Source: Ceratopteris richardii (taxonomy: Eukaryota; Streptophyta; Polypodiopsida; Polypodiales; Pteridaceae). From it: DNA of 64,000 bases. Each line of letters begins with the position of its first letter. The first letter of the stretch is position 1. Positions 1 to 10,738 of the stretch are shown one piece after another. The notes under the pieces were generated by a model. It saw only the letters and a program-made list of their open reading frames with translations. It was not told the DNA's origin and ran no database searches. Both the position numbers and the translations under genes were made by a program. The stretch covers positions 99,042,866 through 99,106,865 of the forward strand of contig CM035430.1 in assembly GCA_020310875.1 (NCBI GenBank), given 5' to 3'.

Positions 1-995
1 TAATCAATAGTAGCTTAGCAAAGTTACTGTCACTCAACCATATAAGACTGTGTTTTGAATTTACTGACAATTCCACTAGAACTTCACCGAACTGTCACCG
101 GACTGTCACCATAATTATACCAAAATCTTACCGGAATCAACCGCAATTCTATTTGTAATTACTTCAAGTGAATATACATAGAGTAAAGAAGTGATGCATG
201 AACCTCCTTCACTGAATGAAATCTTTCTGAAGTTTAAGGAAAAACTTCACCAGTTCTGAGTGCCTCTTTCCGGTCAGACTTTATACTGTGTGTACATCTC
301 CATTTCACCGAAATCTTTGACGAACTGATAGTAGAGAAGTCTAGCTACAAGATAAGCTATCTCTCATACACAAATTTACATTATTCTGCGAGATCTGCTT
401 CGTTGTTCTACCGAAAAACACGTTTACTGAGAAAAACTATAACTGATCGAAAAATACGTTTTACTGAGAAAAATTGTAACTGTTAACTGATTTTATACCG
501 TAACATGAAAATACTCGGATTTTTTCACATACAAAGAATGCACGCAAACTTTCACATGAACATGTGTTTTCTATTAGAGAAGATGTGTACAAAATATAGC
601 TTGGCCTCTTCTTGCTCAAAGCTATAGAAACTCTTCTACACAGAGTAGTTTCTTCTTACCATCTCTCTCAGATGAATACCTGACATTTGAGGTTTCTATT
701 ATTCATCTTTACATATGCAATCTCTAGCGTCTTCTAGACCTATTCTTGATTTCTATATGTGCTCTATTCATAGGACGCGCTCTCCTCTATCTTTTTCTGT
801 TCTCCTCTCTTTATATATAGTTTTGATCCGGTGTAACAAACTCTAATTCTAGAAGTTTCTACGCTGTACATTACAGTCGTGAATTTGTCCCTTCACTAAG
901 GCTTTGATTTTCTGAGTACTTTAATCCTGCTTCTCTTTATCTTTTTTTATCTTTATGTCTGTCTGTATGTCAAATTCGTGAGTGATTCTTCAACA
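1..995 (-). repeat. 3' LTR of copia A (partial, window edge)
   Basis: Non-coding AT-rich sequence directly after the copia polypurine tract. On the minus strand the LTR begins TGTTGAAGAATC at 995 and runs off the left edge, so its length and terminal CA cannot be seen. A TATA-like box lies about 180 bases into it. It does not resemble the LTR at 43886-44931 by eye apart from a similarly placed TATA element. Confidence 0.7.
809..820 (-). promoter_or_regulatory. TATA-like box in copia LTR
   Basis: On the minus strand the sequence reads CTATATATAAAG, a good TATA box about 180 bases inside the LTR. This position fits an LTR promoter for element A. No transcription start is shown by the sequence. 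Confidence 0.5.
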
Positions 996-1006
996 GCTCC
1001 CCCTCA
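996..1006 (-). other. Polypurine tract of copia A
   Basis: Minus-strand TGAGGGGGAGC lies between the stop of the pol frame (1011-1013) and the first base of the 3' LTR (995). This is the usual plus-strand priming site of copia elements. Confidence 0.8.
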
Positions 1007-1010
1007 ATCA

Positions 1011-2180
1011 CTAATTTGACTCTTCTTGTCTTTCATATATTTTTCTTTCTTTTATACTTTCCATTTCTTTGAATCTGCTTGTCTTTGTTCCATCCAAGCT
1101 CTTTGTCAAAATATCTGCAATCTGATCTTTTGTCGGAGTGTATACAATTTCTAGCTCCTTCTCCATCACCTTTTCACTGAGGAAATGATAGTGAATCTCT
1201 ATGTGCTTTGTTCTTGCATGAAATACTGGATTTGCTGCAAGATACAACGAGCTCATATTATCTCCATGTATGATAGGTACACCTTGATCAATACCCATGC
1301 TTTTGAACAAGGTCTGCATCCATATCACTTCTTTAGCTGCTTCTACAAGTCCTTTATATTCTGCTTCCATTGACGATAAAGCCATTGTGTGTTGTTTCTT
1401 TGAACACCAGCTCACTAGCTTATATCCTAGGTATATCATATACCCATGTGTTGATCTTCTATCATCTTGACTTCCTGCCCAGTCTGAGTCACTGAATGCT
1501 CTCAACTTTATATCTGACGTAAAAGGATAATATAATCCTTCCTTTATAGTTCTTTTGATATATCTAAGAACTCTTTGTCCTGCAACCCAATGTTGATCCT
1601 TTGGACAATGCATGAACTGTGAGAGAACTCCCACTGCATAACTAAGATCAGGTCTTGTTAGTGTAGCATAAATTAAGCTTCCTACTAACGACTGATACTT
1701 CCTCATATCTTTAAACTCTGCACCACCATATTTACTGAGTTTATGGTTTACTTCAAGCGGTGTTGAAGCTTCTCTGCAATTCTCCATATTAAACTTCTTC
1801 AGTAAGTTTAAAAGATACCTTTCTTGTGAAACATATACACCATGATCTGTGTATGTGATTTCCATTCCAAGAAAGTATGATAACTTTCCTAGATCACTGA
1901 TCTTAAACTCCTTTTCAAGCAATCTCTTTACTTCTTTAATTCCTTCATCTGAGGTACCTGTGATTATAATGTCATCTACATAAATACAAATGTAGATCAT
2001 ACCTTCTTCTGTTTTCTTGATGAGTAAACTTGCATCTGCCTTCGAACTTTGGTATCCAAGCTCATTGAGATATTTCACAAGTTTGTAATTCCAAGCTCTT
2101 GGAGCTTGCTTCAATCCATAAAGTGCTTTTCTTAATCTGCAAACAAAATTTGGGTATCTGGAACTTACAAACCCTTCAGG
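1011..2180 (-). pseudogene. Copia A pol: RT C-terminal half and RNase H
   Basis: Encodes the second half of a copia reverse transcriptase and the complete RNase H. Visible motifs are [12 protein letters not shown] at the right edge (around 2095-2135), the catalytic YVDD at 1971-1982, the RNase H start FSDSDWAG near 1476-1500, a conserved SSMEAEY stretch, and the HARTKHIEIHYHF and ADILTK motifs near the C-terminus. The frame is open from 2180 to the stop at 1011-1013. It is not a free-standing gene: the preceding RT residues lie at 42173 onwards, on the far side of gypsy B. As annotated it is the 3' exon-like half of a split polyprotein and cannot be expressed as one product now. Confidence 0.92.
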
Positions 2181-2185
2181 TTGTT
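2181..2185. repeat. Target-site duplication (left) of gypsy B
   Basis: TTGTT immediately before the 5' LTR of B; the same five bases follow the 3' LTR at 42168-42172. A 5-bp duplication is standard for LTR elements. Removing B plus one copy restores the copia RT frame. Confidence 0.9.
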
Positions 2186-3082
2186 TGTTGCGGAGCTAAA
2201 GAAAGCACAAAGCAGAGAAAAGGACGGGCCCCAAAATTTTTCCGATTTGGACATCATATTTTTGTATCATAATCATTCTTGTAATATATTTTCTGTTGTA
2301 AATGCACTAGAGGAGTCCTCTATATGCATCCCCACAGAAGATTGGAGATTTACCCATGTAAAATAGTAGGAAATTAGTCTTTTAGTGAATAAAGTGCCGG
2401 TCTCTTGTGTGAAAAGACCATTTTTAGGGCACTAGTATATAAGTCAAATGTGACTCTTTGTAAAGAACTTTTTGCCATTGTGAGAATAGAGAGCACAGAA
2501 ATTCGAATTTGTGTCTTCTTCACTCTGTATCTTCTTCTTTGTGAGCTTGTATGCATGTGTATTGCTTGGAAAGAGTGCTTGTGAGTGTTGTCTATCCATG
2601 AAAGTGTTTATTTGCTGTAGGTAAGGTGTGTGCGAAGTGTAGGAAGTGCTGAAGTGTAGGAAGGTATTTCCCACGACTCAGTATTTTGCTCATAACTTGA
2701 AGTAGGAGCGTCAAAATTGAGTGAAACCACTGCCATTGGATGTGTCTTCTTGAGAGCTTCGAAACGCATATGCTATTCGCTATATTTGGAGCTCGGAGCT
2801 GGGAGAAAAGTCCAAAATACTGATGGCTGCTGCACCAAGTATTGTTTCGCCATGACCGACAGTTGAAGCTTGTTTGGATAAGTCTTCGCCTTATTTACAC
2901 TCTTTGAGTAGTTCATTTGCATTGATCATCACATGATTGCATGTCCTCATACACTCGGCTAGGTTTGTATACTCTTTGGATTGATAATTAAAAGCGTGTA
3001 TCCCCACTATATGCACTTGAGAGGGGATTGAGGTATAGTCTCTTTCTCCGCAAGTCCCTAAGTTGGTACTTAGGTCAACACA
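2186..3082 (+). repeat. 5' LTR of gypsy B
   Basis: 897-bp direct repeat of 41271-42167, TG...CA ended, followed after CTTTT by the tRNA-Asp primer-binding site. A TATATAAG motif (near 2437) is a plausible promoter. Open frames within it are non-coding. Confidence 0.93.
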
Positions 3083-3087
3083 CTTTT

Positions 3088-3105
3088 TGGCGCCGTTGCC
3101 GGGGA
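3088..3105 (+). other. Primer-binding site, tRNA-Asp type (gypsy B)
   Basis: TGGCGCCGTTGCCGGGGA is the exact complement of the 3' end of plant tRNA-Asp(GUC) including CCA, recalled from general knowledge. It lies five bases after the LTR end. Confidence 0.9.
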
Positions 3106-4504
3106 GTGACGAATCAAACCGAGGCATTCGTGTGATGGTAAGTAGCTTTTTTGCATTGAAGTAAGAGGAGACGTGGTGATTTTCTCTTCTTTGGTAAGTG
3201 ATTTTCATCCGCACTTGCTACTTCTCATTCTTGGAGTGTGTGTAGTGAGTTGTTAGTTTAGGGAAGTGAGTGGAGTGAGTAGAGTAGGAGTAGTGAAAGA
3301 GTAGGTCAAGTCATTGGAGTAGGAGTGAGTCATAGATTAGTGGAATTTGTCTTTTTTTGAAGCAAGAAAACCTCAAGTATAAAAGCCCAAAAATCATTTT
3401 TGCAAATCACTTGCCTAGAAAGCAAGTATCGTGAGCTGCAGTGTCGAGTATCGTGAGGGCTGCGTCAGAGATCGTGTGAGCAAACGGGCAAGCTAGGGTT
3501 GCACAGAGCAAGGGGAAGTGACAAAGAGATTATAGGAGCTACCAAGGTAAGCTAACCCACCCTTTTGATCAAAATGTCTCAGCAAATCAATTTAGGAAAG
3601 AAAAAACGATCTGCGTCAGGTATCGTTTGAGATTTTCAGAGGGTAAAAAGGAGTGAGTTGAGTGGTACAGAGAGTGAGGAGAGAGGAGAGGAACTAGTAA
3701 AACAAGTGCATTAAACCAAAACTTAAAAAACATCTCTCAAAAATTATCTAAGGGTCAAGTATCGTTTTGCTCCCGCGGTCGAGTATCGCGATACTTCACA
3801 AGTATCGTGTATCTCCTGTGGTCGAGTATCGCGATATTTCCCTAGTATCGTGTATCGTGGTTCAGCGATTGTGATACCTCTCAGAGATCGTGTATCGTCT
3901 GGTCTTCAGAGATCGCGATACTTGAGCCAAATCGAGTATCGTTTGGTCTTTATCGATCGCGATACTTGATCAGTGTCGTGTATCGTTTGGTTCGAGCGAT
4001 CGAGATACCTAACAAGTATCGTGTATCGTTTTGCCAGCGATCGTCTGCGAAAGATCGTTTTTAGAGGTATCGTTTTGTGAGAGATTGTGTATCGTTTGGT
4101 TTAAGTATCGTGTATCGTCCTTCATCGATTGCGATACTTACCAAAGATCAAGTATCGTTTTGTTCAAGTATCGTCGATCGTTTCCACTTCAGAGATCGTG
4201 TATCGTTTAAGGGAAGTATCGTATATCGTCTCGGCCAGAGATCGTTTTGAGCAAAGATCGTGTATCGTTCTGGTCCTGGGATCATTTCCGCCAAAGATCG
4301 TCTTGGTCAGCGATCGTCTGCCAGGTATCGTACATCTTGGCTTTCAGAGATCGTGTATCGTGGCAATTGGGAGCCAAGTATCGTGACTGGGGAAAAAATT
4401 CTTTTTTAGTCATTTTCCAGCCAAAGTCTGTTAGAAGCCCTGACCTTTAGTGAAGAATCCTAGAGGCTGGAGGTTTGCAAGGGCCTATCAGAGTTTCTAA
4501 GTGG
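3106..4504 (+). other. Leader of gypsy B with TATCG repeat field
   Basis: 1.4 kb between PBS and gag without a credible gene. From about 3420 to 4385 it is filled with irregular repeats of GTATCGTGTATCGT, GAGATCGTGTATCG and GTATCGCGATAC type, spaced roughly every 25-45 bases. Several units contain the perfect palindrome TATCGCGATA. Gypsy C and D carry different arrays with the same or a decayed core in the same place. Confidence 0.85.
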
Positions 4505-7500
4505 ATGAACCTGAGATCCGGAAGAACTCTAGGAAGCCGAAGAAGTGTAATCTCTTCTGTAGGTAGTGTATCAGAGCAAAGTAACCATTCACATTATTCA
4601 GAGACCTCCAGTGAGTCAGAGGAAGAAACTCCCATGGCTTCAGAGGATATGCAGAACACAGTACCCATGATTGGCATGATGTCGATCATTGAGGGAGAGT
4701 ACAGGACCTCCTTGGAGTATGTGAACACCAACCAAAATGAGATCCCTATTTACTTGGATGGTCTAAACAGATCAGTGGCTAGGTTAAAGAAAGCTTCAGA
4801 AGCTTACATAGTGCCTAGACCAGCAGTCAAGTACGTAGGAGGATTTTACATGGACAAAAGAGATATTCAATATGTTGTCACAGAACACCCAGAAAACATT
4901 AATGAAATTGGTGAAGAAAATAATGCTTCAAACTTAAATGGAGGAGGGAATGAAGAGCAAGTAACTACACCTAGGGGAAGATCTACGGTTGCTAGGATAT
5001 GGAGAGGAGACCTGATTCCCCAAGATGACACCTTAATGGATGTGTATTTGATCAATGGGATAGAGCATCTTCTTAGAGCACATTCTTCAATATGGGAAGC
5101 TGCCCCTAATCCAGTCACCATCTATGAGTTACAAGATCCTGATTTCTCCACCATCATCACATATCTGGATAAGAATCAGAGAAGATATTGGCCCTTAACA
5201 GAAGCGGAAAGAGCTGAGTTGAAATATTAGAATATCCCAGTGTTTCCCCCTAGGGACCAAGCCACTACTTCAAGAAACCCACTCGGAACGTCCCATAATG
5301 ATTCATATCAACAGTCGGGCCAAACACAACAAACACAACAAACTCAAATTCCAATCAGACCACCTGTGCAGTTCGCAATGCCTGCAAATAACCCTAATTA
5401 CCGACCTCAACCAACTATTGACCCAAGACATGGAATTCATGCTCCAATCAGACCGCCGGTAGCAAGAGGACCAGGCATACCAATAGGAAGACCAATTTTC
5501 CCAGTAATGCCTAGACCAACCGAAGCAGGAAGAAGATTAAGGCCAATTCAAGTAGCCAAATGCATGAGAAACCACTATGATGGCTCTAGTGAACCTTACA
5601 ATCATATAGCTGAATTTAAACAAGTAATCAGAGCCGAACAGGTAGAGGACTTTTTGATTCAATATGAGTCCTTTGGTCTTACTTTGTCAGACACGGCATT
5701 AGCATGGTTTCAACCATTGGACCCTAATACTTTTCAAAACATGGAGCAAGTATACCAAGAAATGATTGAGGAATTCACTAAGTCAGGAATTAAAAACAAT
5801 TCTTCATCATTGATTCATAGCTTCAAGCAAGCCCCTACTGAATCAGTGAGATTGGCTGCAAGAAGATTCAAGCAGTATGTAGACAGATGCCTAGCAGAAG
5901 AGAGACCTACCCAAAATAAAATGGTATCATTCTTTTTGGAAGGATTGTTGAACGGATCTTTGAGATCATTGGTCTATGTAAAGAGAGTTCAGACTTTGCA
6001 AGAATGCATGAAGGAATGCATAGATCTAGAAGACAACCTAGCAGAGGACCTGAGAATACCTCAAGGTAGCTTGAAAAGTGAAGATTCGGCCAGTAACACA
6101 TCAATCCCTAAAAAGAATGTAGAGGAAATAGCCGATTTGGTAGCAAAGAAGTTGAACGTTCAAGGACAGAGGAACTACCCCAATAACCCTATGAGAGTAC
6201 CCATACTCAGAAGATGTATGCAGTGCGGAGGTGATCATCCTTCTCACTTGTGTACTAGGGGAGTAGTCCCACCACCTGTTTATGCTTATAATAGACCCAC
6301 CGTCCCAGGATCTCTACAATATTGTAGTATAGAACAAAAATATACAAATCACAGTACAAAAAATTGCCCTTACAATAGGCAAGCGAGACCAGCACAGCCA
6401 GACATGAGACCTTATGGATACCCTCAGAGAGATCAAGGAGGTGAAGCCTTTAGATATCCCACTTATCAGCCGCAGGCACCAGTGCCACGACCATATGCGT
6501 ATCAAGGATACACCCAACCACAACCTGTGCTAGGACAACAACCGCCCCATCCTCAGAACGTTGTCCCAGTCAAGATTGCTCAACCTGAAGAAAACCTAGA
6601 GAGAGCTATAGTCCCAGCCACACCTTTGACTAGTAATGAACCATATGACTCGTTTTACGACCATAGTCAAGGAACATATCCTAATTATGAAAGCTCAATG
6701 ATGGAATATGGACAACTGTACGAACCATATGCCTATGGCATGGAAGTATCAGATAGTTCATACGGATATGAGTAGGACTATGTGTCATTAATGTACACAG
6801 CTCCAAGAGCACCCATACCACCCCGACCCATAAACAGACCGCCTGTACCCAGAGGACCATGTTATAGATGTGGAGGTGATCACTACATCAGAGAATGCAC
6901 ATTGCCAAACCCACCACCACCACAACGAGTCTGGGAAGGCTACTGTAGTGATTGTGGTAAGGAACACCTTTTCAGAGACTGCCCCAAGAATCCCAACAAG
7001 GTTATATCTAACGTGCAAATCAATGTAATAGAAGTAATTGAATCATCAGGGAGTGATAAAGAGTACACAGTACCATTGAAAGCAATAACAAGAGCCAAAA
7101 CCAGAGAGACCCCTGATAAAACGGAGGAGAACAACCAAAGTGACAGGGAGGTGAACACACCCATCCCTCAAAGAGTTGAAGACTCAGAAGAGCCGGAGAA
7201 AAGTATTGCAAGTAAAAGGTCCCAGAGATGGAAGCACCGAAGAGATAGGATAAAAGAAAAGAAGTTATTACAAAAGAAGGAAAAGGAGGAAAACGAACAA
7301 AAACCAAAAGAAGAACCGAAGAGGGAAGAAGGAAACAAAAATGAACAGTACAAAAAAGAGGAGGTAGGATCAGTGTTAGCAGACCCTATGCCTGAAGAAT
7401 TAGCCATGTGGATTCAGGCATACAAGGCACGAATAAGAGCAGGACCTACCATAGAACAACATGAGAGAGAATATCCAAGAGGCGACTTAGAAAAAGAAAG

Positions 7501-8200
7501 ACTGGAGATCTGCAAGAAATTGATAGAAGTTGCACAACAGACCTTAGAAAAACCTGCATCGCCTTTACCCAATACCCGAATTTCTAAAGGAGAATTCCAA
7601 GAGTGTGTAAACACTCATGAAAAGCCTGAAGTAAGTAGAACACAGAATGACGAATGCGGTATTGAGAGAAGGGAAGGATCCATAGTTCCCGAAGTAGAAG
7701 GAGAATGGACTGAGGATCTATGGGCACGAGTTCAAGAGGACAAATGGAAGAAAGTGGAAGGAATTGAACCACCCTTTGAAGAACTAGAAGCAGGAGATGA
7801 AATAGAGGGTTCAATACCTGAACTACATTCAGAGGAAATTTTACCGATGGATGCAAGTAACCAAGGAGAGGAAGATGTAAATGAGCTGCCCAATTACACA
7901 GGGGAGTACGAACACAATTCAGAATTGTATCATATTCCCTCAATGAGGAAACGAGAAACGAACCCATCAGTCCAAACATCTGAGATCATACAACGCCTTA
8001 GAGAGGTAAAAATCCCTTGTACCCTAACATTCGAAGAACTGTTGAAGGTAAAACCACATTTGAAGGAGAAATTATTCAATCAATGGGAAGTCAAGGAGGA
8101 AAAGAAAGAGATAGCAGACGAAGTAAACACAGTGAGAATTCCAGTGGATAAGGTGTTGGCATACAAAGCAACAGAGGAGTCATGCACAATACGACAACAA
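4505..8200 (+). pseudogene. Gypsy B gag (broken by two stops, then by element C)
   Basis: Structural capsid/nucleocapsid polyprotein. The start is placed at the ATG giving MNLRSGR, because the same start is found in C and D. One frame runs from 4505 into the C insertion and is interrupted by in-frame TAG codons at 5228-5230 and 6773-6775, where C and D have sense codons, so these are decay mutations. A gag core (LTFEELL-like helical region not included) lies about 5550-6080, with the phrase TALAWFQPL. Zinc knuckles with CX2CX3HX4C spacing occur near 6215 (CMQCGGDH), 6861 (CYRCGGDH) and 6942 (CSDCGKEH). A basic, Glu/Lys-rich linker follows. The frame ends in C's LTR before any protease motif. 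Confidence 0.88.
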
Positions 8201-8751
8201 GGCCAAATCATTTTTTTTTTCCCACGGACTATTTACGACTCAAGTGATTTTAATCACTACACAAACATTGTAAATCCCGTTTTTGGTAGAATAGACTCCA
8301 TTTTGTGCAAGCCGAGGAGTCCTCGAGCTTGAGGAGTATTAGAACTAGCGACATATCAATTTTCATAATTTTTAGACTCTGTTTGAGCCCTCAAATCGAC
8401 TCTAGAACCTAATTTTTAACTAGGCCGGACACTAGGTCTGGACCAGACCAAAGCTAGTTAGAAAACTATAAAAAGAGCTAGAGAGCTCATTTTTGGGGTT
8501 AGATTGTTTATGAATTGAGCTTATGTAAGAGACCTATTGATTAATGAAAAGAACTCCATTGTTCCTCTCCTTGTTCTTGCCTTGTGTGCGCGTGTGTGTG
8601 TATGTGTGTGCATGCTTGTGTGCTTCTCACTCACGCACTTGTGCCTTCACTTGCTCATAGTCTTCATACTAGTCCTCACGTCTCCACGGATTGACAATTA
8701 TGAGGTGAATCTTCTCACGTTGGTACTCACCATTGTGCTAGAGTGACACCA
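8201..8751 (+). repeat. 5' LTR of gypsy C
   Basis: Matches the reverse complement of the LTR at 51333-51881 over most of its length, including the GAGGAGTCCTC, ACTAGGTCTGGAC and CATAAAAAGAGCTAGAGA-like stretches and a GT-rich microsatellite (8584-8622). It ends ...GTGACACCA at 8751, four bases before the PBS. The start is approximate because the terminal TG seems mutated. ACTATAAAAAGAG near 8465 is a likely TATA box. Confidence 0.8.
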
Positions 8752-8755
8752 AATT

Positions 8756-8773
8756 TGGCGCCGTTGCCGGGGA
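8756..8773 (+). other. Primer-binding site, tRNA-Asp type (gypsy C)
   Basis: Same 18 bases as the B primer-binding site: TGGCGCCGTTGCCGGGGA, following AATT after the LTR end. Confidence 0.9.
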
Positions 8774-10738
8774 GAGAGCTTCGAGGATGAGCGTGTGATG
8801 GTAAGACGTCGAGTTGAGACATTGGAGTTATAGGTAATATCCTTCTTTCTCTTAATTTTTCTTCAGTTTTTCCTTACTTTCGCATCACCATCATCATCTC
8901 CACCATCTCCCACCTCCATCTCCATCTCCACAAAAAATTTCAGTTTTTTGGTCATATTACACCCCCCACCTCATTTCCCTCATTTCATTGTGAGAGAGAG
9001 CGAGAGAGAGCTTGCATGCTATCTGTTTTTGGTGTGTTTTTGAGCTTTTGTTATAGGAACTAGCTGTACCACCTTCTCCAGCAGTGTGCGCAGGTACGAC
9101 AGACTCTGCACAGGTCCCGAGACGACGACCCCTGTCTGTCGCGACAGACAGAAAAACTTAAAATTTTGTGAATGCATGTTTGGCACGGTAACCTACACCA
9201 TTAGGGCACTCTAAATCACTAGAAGTTTCTCAAAAATTTGGGTTTTTTCAGTCTATCGCGACAGACACCGTCTATCGCGACAGACACCGTCTATCGCGAC
9301 AGACACCGTCTATCGCGACAGACACCGTCTATCGCGACAGACACCATCTATCGCGACAGACAGAGACCCACGATAGACACCGTCTATCGCAACAGACAGA
9401 GACCCACGATAGACACCGTCTATCGCGACAGACCAAAATTCCACGACAGACAGCGTCTATCGCGACAGACACCGTCTATCGCGACAGACAGAAATCCACG
9501 ATAGACCCCGTCTATCGCGACAGACACCGTCTATCGCGACAGACAGAAATCCACGATAGACCCCGTCTATCGCGACAGACACCGTCTATCGCGACAGACC
9601 AAAATTCGACGACAGACAGCGTCTATCGCGACAGACCAGTCTATCGCGACAGACGTCGTCTATCGCGATAGACCAAACCACGACAGACGACAAACAGCGT
9701 CTATCGCGACAGACACCGTCTATCGCGACAGACCAAAATTCCACGATAGACAGCGTCTATCACGACAGACACCGTCTATCGCGACAGACAGCCCCCACGA
9801 TAGTTTGTGTCTATCGCGACAGACACCGTCTATCGCGACAGACAGACATTTTCGGCAAAAATTAAGGGGTAAATTTTTGGAAATTTAGGCTAAATTTTGG
9901 GCATATTTGCACTCTCAAATACTCATACACTTACAAAGGCCTTAGAAAAACGCATTAAAACCCCTGAAAGGTTCTGTTTGTCTAGTTAACCCCCTAAACC
10001 CTGAACGGTCATAACTTTTTCATACGAAATCCATTTTTTGAGCTCTAGGGCTTGTCGAAAAGCTCGTGGCATATACTACACGCCCTCAACTGTTTTTTAT
10101 AAGAATAATGCGTTGATTTTCAGATAGGATATTTGGAAGTTGACACACTGAGGGGTAGGAACACCAAGGGAGCTCTAGAGGAAATTTCTAGCAATACAAA
10201 AGGGGAAACAAGGGTCATTAAAAATGTGTCTGAAATAAACTGTCTGTCAATTGAAAGGTCAACTTGGAGCTAATCTTGGGACTGATGCAGGTCTATTGAG
10301 AAGCAATTGAGAGCGTCCAAGCAAGGGTTTTGCGCAAGCTTGAAAATCAACTTCTCGAGCACTAAAGAGCAAGGTTCAGCAAGAAAGGTCGGAATACTCT
10401 CAACTCCTCTTCGTCAATTCCTAGCTTAGGCTAAGAACGATTAGAAGTAGGAGTAAGTCAGGGCGACGATAGGCAACTATCGAGTTGAAGCATACCTAAA
10501 CTTTCAAGCTCAAGCTAAGGGCATAATCCTTGTACTGTCGAGAATTTTAAAGGAAAAGAACTTAACGTGGAACGATCAACTGTAAGTGCCAAGCTACACT
10601 CAAATATACCTTACGACGCGATATCAGACAACGATTTTAACAACGGGAGTCAACTAAAAAGAATCAAGTAATTGATATAAAAGGACTCTGCAACGAGGTT
10701 GTACTCTGGGCAAAGAATTGGGCTACTTAGATAGGCAT
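8774..10738 (+). other. Leader of gypsy C
   Basis: Almost 2 kb between PBS and gag with no convincing coding sequence. It contains the tandem array at 9252-9844 and a further isolated copy of TCGCGACAGACAG near 9135. The rest (9845-10738) is unique sequence in which I see no signal. Confidence 0.8.
9252..9844 (+). repeat. Tandem TCTATCGCGACAGAC array
   Basis: About 23 copies of TCTATCGCGACAGAC-type units, mostly joined by ACCG at a ~19-base period and sometimes separated by CAGAAATCCACGATAGACCC-like spacers. The core TATCGCGA(C/T)A is a near or perfect palindrome shared with the B leader. It is open in one frame only because the unit lacks stops in that phase; it is not a gene. Confidence 0.92.

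Noticed and set aside
3088-3105. tRNA-Asp gene fragment
   Set aside because: Only the 18 bases complementary to a tRNA 3' end are present, right after an LTR: a primer-binding site, also found at 8756 and 51311.
7020-7407. Several long minus-strand open frames opposite gag
   Set aside because: Shadows of the purine-rich gag reading frame, with no recognisable protein features.
8584-8622. Z-DNA or regulatory function of the GT-rich tract in C's LTR
   Set aside because: The tract is also present in D's LTR, but microsatellites are common and nothing further supports a function.
9238-9504. Open frame across the TCTATCGCGACAGAC array
   Set aside because: Low-complexity translation of a 19-base repeat with no stop in that phase; no start context or homologue.
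9252-9844. CRISPR-like array of regular repeats
   Set aside because: Spacers are short, near identical and themselves repeats; the setting is the leader of a plant gypsy element. It is a tandem minisatellite.
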